Part shown: positions 34,690 to 48,090 of the stretch, piece by piece
Layout: the number at the start of each line of letters is the position of its first letter
Numbering within the stretch: position 1 is the first letter of the stretch
Assembly: GCA_001692895.1 (NCBI GenBank)
Contig: KV748179.1
Coordinates: forward strand, 372,001-436,000
Direction of reading: 5' to 3'
DNA from: Cenococcum geophilum 1.58
Taxonomy: Eukaryota; Ascomycota; Dothideomycetes; Gloniales; Gloniaceae
Length of the DNA: 64,000 bases
Position numbers and translations under genes: made by a program
Notes under the pieces: generated by a model
Databases searched by the model: none
What the model was told of the DNA's origin: nothing
What the model saw: only the letters and a program-made list of their open reading frames with translations

Positions 34690-36483
34690 AGCTCGGACCC
34701 CCGGAACTCGGTCGCCTCCTAAACTCAGTCACTACACTAAAATTAAGTCACTAACTTGCCCACCTATTTTCTACACCACCAATCGTTTAATATGGCTTAA
34801 AAGGAGCAGAACCTACAAATGGCTATTACTAATTTTAATGCCGGCAAATTTGAATCTGGTACTTAAGCTGCGCACACATACGGTGTCCCTTTGTTAACTT
34901 TTCACGATCGCATGGGTGGCAAGCAGCCACGACGAATTGCTCACTAGCACGAGCAGCGGTTAACTCCTACACAAGAAGACTTTCTTACTAATTAGGTACT
35001 TAAACAAGACCTATAAGGATTTGCCCCATCGCATACGCGACTATAAGAAATGGCGGCTTAAATTATCAATTAAAATTATAATACTAAGCTCCTTGGCAAG
35101 TCATGGGTCTCTAGCTATTTATAACGCAACCCTCGTATTAAATCCTTAGTCGGCCGACCAATAGAGGCCGCTAGAGCTAAAGGGGTACAACCTAAGCAAA
35201 TTTAAAAGTTTTATAATCTTTTACAGAGGGTATAAAACGTAAGCGGCGTATAGGTAGAGAATAGCTAGAATATAGGCGAATCTAGTATCGTATTAGGTAT
35301 ATGCGCAAACTTAATAAGACTAGGAGATGCCTTAAAAAAGAAGACCCTTATATAATTACCTAAAGATCGCGAATAGGTATCTATTGTAGAGGCAATCTTA
35401 GCACTTAGCTAATTAATTTGGCCTTTAGTAATCTTTAAAGGAAAGCATATCTAATTAACCTAGTTCTATTATAATAAGGTGCCTAATTAGATATATACAA
35501 CCTCTAAAAATGGCTAGATAGCTAATCATATTGGATTTAATTAGCTTACTAAAATATTTTTACCTAAAACTAAACCACCTAGTAACGAAACTTAATTACT
35601 TATTCTTAACGGCTATAGAAGCCACTATACTATAGAGTTTCTATAGGAATGTAAGGCCAATAATATATAGCTTGTCTTCCTTCCTCCTTATTTAACGCAC
35701 GTTCTATAACTCCTAAATCTATTATACTTTTACTTAATTAAGACAAAATATTAAGAGCAGGTTGCTAAGCTTGCATATATTAACAATACAGCTCCAATTA
35801 AGAAACACCGTTTTATTAAGTACTACTATAAGGCAAGAGGGGAAGCCCTAACCGCAAGGATAATTAAATCTGGGTAGCGCGCGTCTAGTATCTACCCCTA
35901 GAATCCACGTAAGGGTCTTAAGTCCTTATAGGTTAAAAAGAAGGCTTTAATAGGGGCTTTAGGCTTTAAGCAACCTAAAATCGATTAATCTAATATTCTT
36001 ACTACCCTAGCGAAACTATGCGATATATATAATATAGTATAGGGCCTTTATATCGAGCGTACGCCTAATCGGAAGACAAGGGCGCTTTTACAAAAAGTGG
36101 CTCGGCGATTTGAGTAACTTACTGCGGACGTTGCATATAAGGATGCTCAAATATATAGCTTGCAATCGCAGCTTAAGGACCTTAAGGGTCCAAAAAACGT
36201 AAGCGAGTAGCTGTAGATCCAAATACAAAGTTTATAAATATAGATTTAATTAAGGAAGCTATAGGTAAGGCGGAGAAGGAAGAGGCACGTGTAAAGGTAA
36301 AGGAGACAAGATTACGACCTAAAAGGGTGTGTGCTTAAAAGGCCAAGGCTAATATATCAAAATCCATGTATACAGAGGTGGTCAACCTTAATTAATTAAG
36401 TATAGATAGCTTAAATTGATAGGGTGACTGATTTAGTTAGGCGTCTGAGTTTAGGAGGCAACTAAATTCTAGGGGTCCGAGCT
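34690..36483 (+). mobile_element. pogo/Fot1-type DNA transposon
   Basis: A 1.79 kb element with inverted repeats AGCTCGGACCCCCGGAACTC on the left and its near-complement ending GGGGTCCGAGCT on the right. It is flanked by TA (34688-34689 and 36484-36485). An inner block, GCCTCCTAAACTCAG, is also repeated inverted. It carries one plus-strand transposase. It sits in the LINE reverse transcriptase region. RIP-type changes are milder than in its host LINE. Confidence 0.9.
34792..36396 (+). pseudogene. pogo/Fot1 transposase (HTH-CENPB plus DDE)
   Basis: It begins at ATG 34792. The N-terminal helix-turn-helix part reads AHTYGVPLLTFHDRMGGK-like sequence followed by the CENP-B type block RLTPTQEDFL and a W/G-rich linker. 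The catalytic region shows NGYRSHYTIEFL (about 35610-35645) and FLPPYLTHVLQ-like sequence, the D..D blocks of the DDE_1 family. A basic tail ends near 36396. Family length (about 530 codons) is preserved, and the in-frame stops fall at Gln/Trp-type codons, so the gene was whole before RIP. It excises and inserts the element at TA sites. Confidence 0.85.
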
Positions 36484-36712
36484 TAGCGCTTTTTTAGCTC
36501 TAGATATTAGCTCTAGCGCTATTCCCTTTAGCTTTTTACAATTAGACTTAGCTGAATTTAAAGTAACTATAATTGCAAAATCGTCTATATAGCTAAGGGA
36601 ATAGGCTCCTTCTATCTCTAGGCTGCAGATATTGCGTATATATAGTAGAAATAAAATAGGGGATATAGGTAAACCCTATGGTATCCCTATTTCTATTTTT
36701 ACTTTTTTTTAT

Positions 36713-38874
36713 ATTTACTTTCTTAGGTCCGTTATATTATACTATATATAATACTACGTATACAGCCTCTAGGCTATGGCGCTATAGTTCTATATATATA
36801 AATCCTTTCTAGGCAGCTTAATATATACTAGTAGCTATGTCCTAGTAGTTTATAAACCCCTAAACTAGGAGTTTATAGTTCCTTAGTAAACTAAGTTACT
36901 ACAACTACTAGGGAATAGGAAGGCGGTAGGAAAAACTATAAGAAATCCTAACACCTATTCCTATCCTTTTGCAATTTATTTCTATCCTTTTACTCTCTAA
37001 TATTTTTTTTAAGAGCCTAGTAGGAATTACCTCCTTCTATAATCCTATTTATTTTATTTTATTCTTCTATAGAACCTTCTAAACTAGTACTACCTACTAG
37101 CCTAGCTGCTTTAAGGACCTCGCAGTCTTTACTATTAGCAAAGTGGTTTTCTTTACAGTTAATGCAAAGAGGGGTAGTATACTTATAGGGCTTGCTTGTT
37201 GTTATACAGATAAAATAGGAGTGGTCTTTAGATAAATATACAGCTGCATAAAATCTATAGGCTCTAGTAGAGTATCTATCTCCTATATAGCCAAATTTTT
37301 AGTAGCTAGTGCACTGCGTTATAGGAGAGACTTCGAGGTATTTTACTACCTTAGTAGCTATACCTGCAATTAAAATCTCTTTTTGCTTAAGGATTTCTTA
37401 TATTTTTTTCCTCGCTCTCTATAGTAAAAACTATAGAGCTAAATCTAGTTTATAGATCGTATCTTTTTACACTAGATAAGATCCACCTAGGTAGTCCTTA
37501 TATCCTTATAGGATTAAAGGTCTCAATTTCTTCTTTTAGAAGCTTAGAGCCTCCCTCTCCTAGAAAAGGTAGGGTAGGAACCCTATAGGCTACAATTTAA
37601 ACCCAAGGTTCTAGTTTTTGTTCTCTTTAAAAGGTAAAGTAGTTATGCTAGATATCCTTATATTTGACTAGGAAATCTATATTATACTCTTCTATAGTTA
37701 TAAGGAGAATATTTTGTTTTCCTTTAGTTCTAGCTATAGACGCTAGTACTAGTTTTTCCACTTATAGTTTTAATACAAATAGTTAGTTGACTTTATTCCG
37801 TATAGAGAAGTTATTTAAAGGTTAGTCCTTTTCGTCTGTAATTAGGACTAGCTTCCTTTCTTATAGCTACTTTTTCTTACTTTTAGTAGAAGTAGAACTC
37901 CTACTAGAAGGAGAAGAGGTAGAAGGTGGTAGTGGTAATAATAAAGAGTGTAGAGAGGACGAAGAAGGGAGGTCCTTCTTTAGCCTCTCTGCGTAAGTTT
38001 CCTTAGTAGAAGCCACCTCCTTACGGAGAGCTCTTACTTCTTCTACTAGTCCTTTTAGGACATCGTCTGCCTTCTCTTTTTCTTTTTCATCTTCTTCTTC
38101 TTCTTATATAAAGGGATTTTCTCCTAATAGGATACTTCGTGTATAGTACACTAGCTGTTTAACTTATTCTTTTATTTCTTCTCTTTCTTCTTCTTTTTCT
38201 TCTAGCCCTTTATAGGCCTGGGTTAGGCTTTCTAAAGCAAATCTTAGATGTTATTCTAGAGAAAAGGAATAAGAAGGCGTATCAGCCGTACTATCCGTAG
38301 TAGTCGTTAGTTTTATTGTCTTTTTTACAGGTTTTTGGTTTTCTTTTTTAGGAGACAACTAAGGATATCCTCTTTTTTCTCCTGTCCTAAATAGGCTAGG
38401 AGGAGGAAAAGGAGGAGAAAAGGTAAATGTAAACTCTTCATCACTTATTTCTATAGGGGGTTTCTTTTTTTTTAACCTATTAGGCCTTGGCATTTTATAT
38501 CTTATAGGGGGGTTTCCTAGTTTTTACTATCCTTATACCCTTTCTTCTTACTAATCTTACTAGAAGATTTCTGGGGAGATTAGGCTAAAAGGTAGTAGAA
38601 AAACTAGCTCTTATTTTATAGTTTTAGTATTAGTAGTAGTAGTAGTAGTTTTGGTATTCCTAGCCGTGCCTCGCTTATAAGCTAGGACCACCCTTAGAGA
38701 AAATTTTCTATTAGGAAAAGGGGGTAAAACGACAAATAAATCCACCTCTAGCTCGCTAGGTAGTAGGAATTAGGTTTCAAAAGTTGGAAAATCGATTGTT
38801 TTTGATGGTAAGATGGGTATGCGTAAGTTTTGGAGTGTGGCGCTACTTTTTAGTAAGGTTGCATGTGCGGTGAA
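36713..38874 (-). mobile_element. ORF1-only Tad1-type LINE (non-autonomous)
   Basis: Complete-looking short LINE of 2.16 kb. The minus-strand leader (38874-38494) matches the leader of the outer LINE (61622-60954), the 3' UTR and A-tail (37050-36713) match 32970-32618, and between them lies only ORF1. The reverse transcriptase of the outer LINE resumes on both sides, showing that this copy landed inside it. The lack of ORF2 means it would need proteins supplied by a full LINE. Confidence 0.75.
37050..38493 (-). pseudogene. LINE ORF1 (gag-like) with zinc knuckle
   Basis: It starts MPRPNRLKKKKP at 38493. A long Glu/Ser/Thr-rich, partly coiled-coil middle (about 37900-38250) is followed by a C-terminal zinc knuckle CINCKENHFANSKDC (about 37115-37160), which fits the C-x2-C-x4-H-x4-C pattern of nucleic-acid-binding LINE ORF1 proteins. 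RIP-type stops are scattered. It serves in RNA packaging of the LINE in related elements; here it is inactive. Confidence 0.72.
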
Positions 38875-40069
38875 GGTCGCTATAGCTTTTTATTACTAAG
38901 GAAGGTAGCTACCTATTACGTAAACGTTATAGGTAGTCCTAGTTTCTTATAGATAGATAGAAGCTAGTTTGTAGAAATATGGTTAAAGGCCCCTTTTACG
39001 TCTAGGCATAGCGTAGTAGCTATCCTTTATCTACCTTTTTTCCTGCTATTTTTAGACTGGATATTATTTAGAAGTAGTAAAACTGCGTCTATTACGGACT
39101 ACTGTCTTCTTTCTCCTAGTTGTAAGTCTTAAAGTAAGCTAGTAATACTAGCTAGATATCCTAATTTAGTAGTAAAGATCTTCTCTAGAGTTTTTTTAGG
39201 TAGTTTAATAAGGAGATAGGTCTATAAGACTTTAGTAGGGAGTAGTCCTCCTTATTTACTTTAGGAAGAATAACTCCGCAAGCCTCTCTTTAGTCTTTTA
39301 GTTAATAACCTAGGGTAAATAGGATTCTATAGATTCTATATAAAAGATCTTCTATAATAGGGTAGGCCCTTTATAGTATTATAAAGGATAGCTTATCTAG
39401 CCCTAGAGATTTTTTATTAGAGCTAGAGAAGATTACTTATTTAACTTCTATTTTCTTTAGTTTTAGCTATTCCCAATTACTATTTATAGTATAGTCCTTC
39501 CACTCTATAGAGCTAGTAGAGAACGAAGGGGGTTTAGGAAATAGAGTAGTAGTAAAAGCTTTATACTATTTGTTAAAGCTTTCTACTAGTCTTATAGTCC
39601 TATCCTTACTATACTATAAACTGGGAATTGTTTGTAATGTTTTCTCCTTTATATGTTTTGGGGCCGTAAAGATCTCTTTTCCCTATACCTTTTCTAGAAA
39701 GCTATTCTAGCAATTAGTTTTAGCTTCTCTTATTGCATAGAAGTATTAATTTTTTTGCTTTTTTATAGGCTTCCAGTCTTAAACTTCTAGTAGGTTATTC
39801 TTCTTAAAGTCTTCCTACTTTTGCCATTTTTTCCTTTTCTATAGAAGCTCTTAATTTTATTATAGTTTAGAGAATTCGCAGATTCTAGTTCTAGGTATAG
39901 CTTTCTCTACTACTAGCTTAATACGGCTAGTAAGGTCTACAACTAGATCGTCTGCTAGCGTACTTATACTTTTACTCCTAGATCTATATAAACCCTCTAG
40001 AGAGGCTAAGGGACCTTTTCTCCTATCTCTATATAGGGGGTTTCTCCTACTAGTTCTTCTAGTATAAAG

Positions 40070-40705
40070 ACTTTTACTTCTCTATTTGCAGTTTAGATAT
40101 AAATTATTAGTTAATTATATTTCGTATAAAGAAGATATCTAGAGGCTAGTCCTTTTAGTCTATAACTAAGATTAGTCTTCTTTTTTATAGCTGCTTCTTC
40201 TTCCCTCTAGTAGTGGTAGGGTTTATAGGGCTAGTAGTACTACTAGCTCCCTTACTAGTAGAGGGAATTAGGGGGGTAGGGGGTAGAGAAGAAGAAGAAG
40301 AAGTAGGAGGAGAAGTAGTTAAAGGAGGAGAAGACGACGATAAAGAAAAGTAAGTAGAAGAAGAGAGGCCCTTCTTTAGCCGTTCTGCATAGGTTTTAGG
40401 GGCTACCTCTTTACGGAGGGCTCTTACTTCTTTTACTAGTTCTTTTACGATATCTATCTCCTATTTTTCCTTTTCTATTTCTTTTATAGAAGAATTTTCT
40501 CCTACTATAATTCTTTATACGTCGTCCCTAATTTATTTAACTTGCTCCTTACTTTCTCCTTCTAGCCTTAGATAGGCCTGGGTTAAGCTTTCCAAGGCCT
40601 TTTATAGGTATTGTTTTAAAGAAGAAGGGGGGAAGTATAAACTAGCTATTAAGGACCTCATTTTTACTAGGTGTCTTTTTATATTTTAGCTATCTTTTCT
40701 AGGAG
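40070..40705 (-). pseudogene. outer LINE ORF1, downstream piece
   Basis: Minus-strand remnant homologous to the middle of the ORF1 at 37850-38370 (the shared block around CTACCTCTTTACGGAGG is easy to see). It was separated from its start (60953-60751) by Gypsy-A, which inserted in the sequence GGAGACAAT. The ORF1 C-terminal zinc knuckle and the endonuclease part of ORF2 are not found before the reverse transcriptase begins near 39990. Confidence 0.65.
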
Positions 40706-41014
40706 ACAATTATTATAGCACTGGTAGAAAATAGTAGAACTTAGTTGGCAGAACTTAGCAGAACTTTACACTAGCAAGTTGCCACAGATTACCGCATATT
40801 ACGGTTATATAACGCGAAGATCTTATAAAACATTAAGCGGCGCTACTCTTCTTCTCCTTTCCTTTCCCTAGCTTTAGATCCTCGTTTATAGACAATCCAA
40901 TTATATAGGCTTACGCGTCCCTNNTACCGTGCTTATGCCTTAATTAACTAAGTCGCTAATATTATCCAAAGCTTATCTACCCTTTTTTTCTAAAAAGAAA
41001 CTTAAATATATCTA

Positions 41015-41115
41015 AAGACTAAGAACTAGACTAAGAACTAGAATAAGAACTAGAGTAAGAACTAGAATAAGAACTAGAATAAGAACTAGACTAAGAACTA
41101 GAATAAGAACCAGAA
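41015..41115. repeat. 12-bp tandem array in Gypsy-A
   Basis: About eight units of AAGAACTAGAAT with minor variation, near the 5' end of the internal region. Confidence 0.9.
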
Positions 41116-42087
41116 CTAAAAAATATAAAAAGAATATAAACCTTAAGAATAAGATAAGCACGGACTAGAACCCCTAAAGAATTTACCTAAAATTATCTAA
41201 CACCCCTACTACTATACTAAGAAACACAGTAGCTAGCAAAGCAGCTATAGGACCTTTAAATACCTTAAATAATAAAACAGTTAATATCTTAAACCCCTAG
41301 GCAGAGCTAGTAGCAGTTAATACTAAAATTAAATAACTGCGAGAGCTGCTTAAAGCTAGAGATACCTCTACTTCCATATTTAGTAACAAATTATTAAATA
41401 CCTAGAGACTTACTATAGTCCTTAAGGCCCTATTCTAGCGCCTTAGCGGACCTACTAAGCCCTATATAGCACTATCGCGGTCCATAAAGGTCGCGGACCC
41501 TATATTTAATAATTAAAAGCTCCAACTACAGGATAAGCTTAAAGTTAATGCCAACCACTTTCCTACCCCTTGGGCCCGAATGGCCTATATCTTTAGCTAT
41601 ACTAGTAAAGACGCCTAGATATACCTACGCCCGTAATACACCAAGGACTTAGTAAACTCTTTTACCTTTAAAGAAGAAATAATTAACTACTTGTTTTCTA
41701 TCTATAAGGACCCCTTTAAGGTATAAAACTCCCGCCTTAATTATAAAGGCCTAAATATAAAAATAACGGAGACTTTTTCAGCCTTTTAGACCCGCTTTTT
41801 AGACCTAGCTAGCTAGGCCTAAATTCCCTAAGAAGATTTTATACTAAACCTATTTAATAAGCTTACCCTAGACCTATAATAGGCCGTACTGCTAGTTTTT
41901 ACTACTATATAGACGCTAAAGGAACTTATAAATTAGTGCTTAGCTATTAACCAAGGCCTCTATTAAATTAAGGTACGCGCTAAATAGTATAAGGCTAGAA
42001 ACCCTCTAAATTAGACTATAAGCAACGTAAGAATGGCCTATAGTGCCCTAATACGATTAGCAACTCCTGTAGCACTAGCTATATAGC

Positions 42088-45000
42088 TGTTAGCGACTTA
42101 GTTAATCGAGACATACGCACGGCAAAAGGGTCGCGCAAGCCTATACGATTGGATTGTCTATAAACGAGAATCTAAAGCTAGGGAAAGGAAAGNAGAAAAA
42201 GAGTAGCGCCGTTTGGTGTTTTATAAGATCTTCGCGTCACGTGATCGCAATATGCGGCAATCTGTGGCAACTTGCCGGTGCGAAGTTCTGCCAAGTTCTG
42301 CCAAGTTCTGCCAGTGCTATAATATTACCCCCCCCTCCAAAAAAGCCTGCCCTTAGGCTTTGTCGCTAAAAGTCTTAGTAAGAGAATCTAACCAATTAGA
42401 TAACTTTAACCGCCGGTCGAAGTTTCTAAATATCTTAATACCTTACATAACTAAGAAATTTCTAGGGTGTTTTTGTCCTTATGTTCTTCTAATAGCTTAT
42501 CGTCTTCGTTATACTAGTATTCTATCTACTTATCTAGGTACTTTAGCGGTCTAGATTTATTAGGGTAATAGCTATAGAACTCCTAAAGCTTATAGGGACT
42601 ACTTATAAAGTTCTATATAGGGTACCAAGTAGGGTCCGGGTTATATTCTTTCCAATTAACACAATACTTTAACGTTCCCTTTATAAGTTTATAGGCCAGC
42701 ATTTCTTTAATTTCCTATTTATTATCGCCATTAACTTAAATTAGTAGGGGAGGTTTATTCTTTTATCCGGGTAGTGGGTTATTTATAGCTTTCCATAGCT
42801 TATCCGGTAAGAAAATAGGGTGAACTTTAATTAAATCTGGGAGCTTAACCTTATACGAGTTGCTTACTTTATTAAGAATCTTATATAGTCCTACTATCTT
42901 ATAGTCTAGCTTACGGCTAGGCCGTTCTATCTTTTAGTTCTTTGTTATAACCTAGACTATATCGCCTATAGTAAAGTTAGGCTCGCGCCTATACTTATTC
43001 GCCTACTGTTTTATTAATTTCTAGGCCTTTTTTAGGTTTATATAGGCTACTTTCTAGGCTTCTTCTAAGCGCTTAGCGTACTGCTGGGCTTCCTTATAAG
43101 ATAGTTTTTCGCGTATAGTCTGGGGCCCTTTTGGTCTTTCCTAGTTAAAGCTTATATGGGGTAGGTAACCTATTTCTAGTTAAATAGGGGCAAATCCGGT
43201 AGAGTTGTGGGGTAGGGTCGCTTGGGCGTAGTCTATTAAGGGCAACAGTTTAGCCTAGTTATCCTAAAAGTAGTTAACGAAAGGCCGGAGTCTCTAGTCT
43301 AAGTATTAATTTATAATCTCCGTTTAACCGTCTGTTTGGGGGTAATATACTATAGAAAGCTTTAGCTTAATGCCTAGGATCCGGGTGAACTTATTCTAAA
43401 AGGCTAATATAAACTATAGCCCGCGGTCGGATATAATAGTGTTTAGTAGTCCGTAAATTTAGTAGACGTAATAGATATACAGTTAGGCTGCCTCTTTAGC
43501 ATTAATATTCTTATGACAGGGAATTAAGAACGGGCGCTTGCCGAAGCGGTTAACTAGGATTATAACTATATTATATCCGTTACGGTCTAGAGGTAGCTTA
43601 TAAAAGTCTATAGAGATATATTATTAGGGGCGGTTGGGTATTAGGAGGGGTTTTAATAGTCCTAGGGTCTTATCTCGTGGAATTGTGGACCTATAGTAGT
43701 TATTGTAGTTCCGTATATAGCGGTTAATATCTATAATTATTCCGGGCCAGTAGTAGCGGTCGCCAATAATCTTACGGGTTTTAGTTTTTTTAGGGTGGGC
43801 CGTAGAGACCTAGGCATGTGCTTTAGCAATAAGCTAAGTCTATAAGTTCTGTTTCTCTACTATTACTAGCCGTTCGCAGTACTTAAGTAGTCCACTTTTA
43901 AGGGACCATAGGCTAGAAACGTTCTTTGCCTTTTTGCGGTACTCTTATAGAGAAGGGGCCGTTTAGTTTGCCTACAGCAGTTTATTAATAAGGTCCAGTT
44001 CTATGGAGTTAATAGGGCATATCTTGGTATCTAAAGAGTCTATATTTAGTTCTGCCCGTATCTAGGAGTTAAGGTGCTCTAGTTATAGTAGCGTCTAGGT
44101 CCGTAATAAGATCTTTATAGCCGTATAGTTACCTAGGTCTTATTTACGCCTAGTAAGAGCATCTACACGGTTTATAGCCCCTAGTTTATATATAATTAAG
44201 AAGTTAAACTAAGATAAGATATCCGCCTAGCGTGCCTGCCGGGCTGTAAGGGCCTTAGTTATTATAAAGTATTCTAGGGCTTTATAATCTAACACTACCT
44301 TAATAGGTTTAGGGGTCCCCTCTAGCTGTATACGCTAGTGCTAAAAGCTAGAGATAATAGCTAGCATTTCTTTATTATAGATGTAGTAGTTTAGTTTAGT
44401 ATCTATTATAGTCTTTAAATAGTATGCGATAGGGTGCTATTCTCTATCCGGTTGCTTTTAGGAAAAAACACTAGCTATTACGCCGTTTAAGGTATTAGTT
44501 TCTAGTATTAAGGGCCGTTCTAGGTTAAAGTGGGCAAGTAGGGGGGCCGACACTAGCCGTTTTTTAAGCTTATTAAAGGCCTGCATACACATAGCGTTAA
44601 AGTAGAAGGGCTAGTCTTTCTTAGTAAGGCGGTTAAGAGGCCGGGTAATCCTACTATAGTTCTTAATAAAGCGTCGGTAGAAGTTACAGAAACCTAAAAA
44701 TAATTATACCCCCTTTATGGTCTATGGGGGCGTCCACTAATTAATTACGGCCGTTTTCTTTAGGTTGGCCTTAATTCCGTCCGTACTAATAATAAAACCT
44801 AGGTACTTTATACGCTTAACACTAAATTCTAACTTCTTAATATTGGCCTAGAGGCTAGCTTTGCGGAGCTGTTATAAAACTTTATAGACGTGCTCCTTGT
44901 GTTCCAGTTTGTTCTCTAAGTAAATTATAATATTATCTAGATAGGCCGTATAGAAGTTATTAAGGTAGTTAAAGAGTACATCGTTTATATACCGCTGGTA

Positions 45001-48000
45001 TATAGCTAGTCCATTAGTTAGTCTAAAAGGAAATACCTTATATTTATACGTTCCGTAATAGGTCTAAAATATAGTAAGATCCTTAAACCTAGGGTCTATC
45101 CTAATTTAGTAAAAGGCCTAGCAGATATTGAGCTTTATAAAAACCTTAGCTCTACTTATTTAGGTAAGAGTCTTATTAAGTAAGGGCAGCGGGTAGCGGT
45201 CCTTGCGGGTTATATTATTTAGCTTATAGTAGTTAATGCAGAAGCGCAGCCCTCTATTTAGCTTTTTAATAAAGAGAATAGGTAAGTTAAAAGGGGCTTA
45301 GCTAGGCTCGATAAAGCCCTTATTTAGGTTATTAATAAGGTACTNCTTTATAGCNTATAATTNNGCAATANACTATNGGTAGAGAGGGCTAAAGCTAAAG
45401 GTGCTTCCCTTATCTTACTTAATCTCGATCTTATAGTCGTATAGTTAGTGGGGTAGAAGTATATTAGACGCTGCCTTAAAGAATACGTCCTTGAATTTCC
45501 GGTATTAATTAGGTAGTTTTTATTCCACCAGTTCTTTATTTATAAGCCCGCTTTCCTATTCACTAAGCTCACTTTTTTTTTCTTAATTATTTGGTTAATT
45601 TGTATAAGCTAGTCGTAAAGGTAACGGTATTAAGCTAAACTAGGTTCTGGTAGAATCCTACAGCGCTAATATAGTAGACATTAACTAGTGGGAGGTCCGT
45701 AGGTTTCTTTAGCGTTTGTTAGGCCGTGGTTTGCGGTATAGGGTTTATAGTCTTCCTTAGCTTACGTTCTATTTTCCGTAAGTTGTTCTTCCTATCTATT
45801 AGTTTAGTATAGCGTCTAATGTCCCTAGCCTTCCTTTGTAGCTACGTAGGGCCTAGGTTCTTTATTAGGAACTTAGCTAGGCCACTACTAACTTCCTAAG
45901 TCTCTAGTGCGGGTGGTGTAACACAGGCAGTCTAGGGGCGGCGTAATATACGGATCCGTTACGGATTAAGCTGTATATCCTTTTTAAAAGCCTGGTCCCT
46001 ACGCGTCGCATTAGCCTAGTAAATGGTGTCTATCTGCGGCCGTATAAGGCTTTCTATTATAATACTAATCTCTTTTATAAAGGAAGGCGTTAGGGGCATA
46101 GTTTTAGGCTAGATAAGCTACCTATTCCGTATATTAAGCTATAAGCCTAAATAGGCTAGCCATTTTCTCCCTAAGATTATATTATGGCTTCTAAGGTCCG
46201 TAATAAGGAAGGGGACGTTATATTGCCTTCGTCCGTTAACGCGAAGGTAAACCCACAAGATAGTTATAATAGGTGGCCCTATCCGTCCGTTATAACCGCA
46301 AATAGGGATTAGTTTAGGCAGTTCTTTAAGGGGTATATTTAAAAAGTTAGCTAGTTTTACAGCGTACTTTATATTAATTAAGGTAAAGGTATTTATTCCT
46401 AAGTTAGCTAAAGCAGAGGTTAAAACTTAGTATCTATTACGAAATAAAGTATAAGGGATAGTGCAGCTTCTTTTACTAACTAGCCGACCTAGATTAATAT
46501 ATAATATATCAATCCCTTTTAACCCTAGAGAGGAGTCTTCCTCTAAAGTTCCTCTTTTTCTAGCTTTATACTATCCTCCTAAATTAATAAAACCTCGTTT
46601 ATCTTTACCTTTATTAGGCAGTCCCTTGTAGGGTAGCCTATTTAACTATATAAGAAGTAAGCTCCTTAATTGCTAAGGGCCTATATATAGGGGTCGCTAT
46701 ATATAGGCCGGGTGTACACCGGGCCCGTAGTAGGGGTAGTTACGCGGCTAGCCGCCGGGTTAACTATAGGGGTTGCCAATTGTGCCAGGGTACTATAGGC
46801 CGTACTCGCAGTACTTACGGCCTGGTTTATAAGGTTTCTAGTTTTTAGCCAATTAGCGCGTACCTTAATTTAACGGAGGCCTTAGTTAATAGCTAGGCAA
46901 TAGTCTATAAGTTCCTTTAATGTCTATACCGTAGTATAAGCTGGTAATACGGCCTACTATAGGTCTAGGGTAAGCTTGTCGAAGAGGTCTAGCAGTAGGT
47001 CTTCTTAAAGGATCTAGGCCTATTTAGCTAGGTATAGAAAATGGGTTTAGAAGGCCGAAAAGGTCTCTATTGTTTTTATATTTAGGCTTTTATAGCTAAG
47101 GCGGGCGTTCTATACTTTAAAAGGGTCTTTATAAATAGAAAATAAGTATTTAATTATTTCTTCTTTAGAGATAAAGGGGTTTACTAAGTCTTTAGTATAT
47201 TGCGAGCGTAAATACATCTAGGCGTCTCCGCTAGTACGGCCGAAGACGTAAGCCATTCTAGCTTAGGCGTTAGGGAAGTAGTCTATATTAACTTTAAGCT
47301 TGTCCTATAATTAAAGCTTCTAATTATTAAATATAGGGTTGGTTCCGTCTGTAAGTAGCGGGGGGTCCGCAACCTTTACTAACCGCTTTAGGGCTATATA
47401 GGCCTTAGTAGATCTACTAAGGCGCTAAGATAGGGCCTAAAGGACTATAGTAAGTCTTTAGTTGTCTAATAATGACTTATTATTAGATATAGGGGTATCT
47501 CTAGCTTTAAGCAGCTCTCGCAGTTGTTTAATTTTAGTATTAGTAGCCGCAAGCTCCGCCTAGGGAGTTAAAACGTTAATTATTTCCTTATCTGAAGTAT
47601 TTAAGGGTCCTATAGCTGCTTTACCTGCTACTGTGGTTCGTGGTATAGTAGTAGGGGTATTAGGTAATTCTGGGTAATTTCTTTAGGGGTTCTGGTCTAT
47701 GTGTATCTTATATATCCTTTCTTTAGGGTTCTATTCTTTTCTCCTAGGTCCTGTCCTTATAGTCCTAGTAATGTCCTTAGGGTCCTATTTATAGTCTTAT
47801 AGATATATTTAAGTTCTTTCTTAGAAAGAAAGAGTAGAGTAAGCTTTAGATAATGTTAGCGACTTAGTTAATTAAGACATACGTATAGCAAAAGGGTCGC
47901 GCAAGCCTATATAATTAGATTATCTATAAATAAGAATCTAAAGCTAGGGAAAGGAAAGGAGAAGAAGAGTAGCGCCGTTTGGTGTTTTATAAGATCTTCG

Positions 48001-48090
48001 CGTCACGTGATCGCAATATGCGGCAATCTATGGCAACTTGCCGGTGCGAAGTTCTGCCAAGTTCTACTAAGTTCTGCTAGTGCCGTAACA
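42088..48090 (-). mobile_element. Gypsy-type LTR retrotransposon fossil B, inside A
   Basis: Full-length, 6.0 kb, minus strand. The LTRs are 237 bp each (42088-42324 and 47854-48090), clearly of the same family as the LTRs of A, with a perfect 5-bp duplication, atagc. Parts from the 5' side (high coordinates): gag (about 46650-47800), protease (about 45700-46500), reverse transcriptase (about 44750-45300), RNase H (about 44150-44500), integrase (about 43150-43850) and a chromodomain-like end (about 42500-42700). Broken many times. It sits within the gag region of A in opposite orientation. Confidence 0.92.

Larger units (their letters stand above)
32990..39990 (-). pseudogene. LINE ORF2: reverse transcriptase and RNase H, interrupted
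   Basis: The product copies the LINE RNA at the target site. The order on the minus strand is: N-terminal RT with a PKVNKEDYSLLKSYRPISLL block (near 39240), ERRQQSVIDAVLLLLNNIQS (near 39100), LDVKGAFNHIS (near 39000), break by the ORF1-only LINE at 38874/36713, GLPISPILFLLY (near 36660) and YIDDFAI with the catalytic Asp pair (36572-36590). It is then broken by pogo at 36483/34690, and RNase H with MEIINAELYAVYRAL lies near 33700-33760. It is truncated at the N-terminal side (no endonuclease seen) and has RIP-type stops throughout. Tad1 is the usual clade in ascomycetes for this layout. Confidence 0.78.

Noticed and set aside
41015-41115. Regular 12-bp repeats as a CRISPR-like array
   Set aside because: No spacers, eukaryotic context, and inside an LTR fossil; a plain tandem array.
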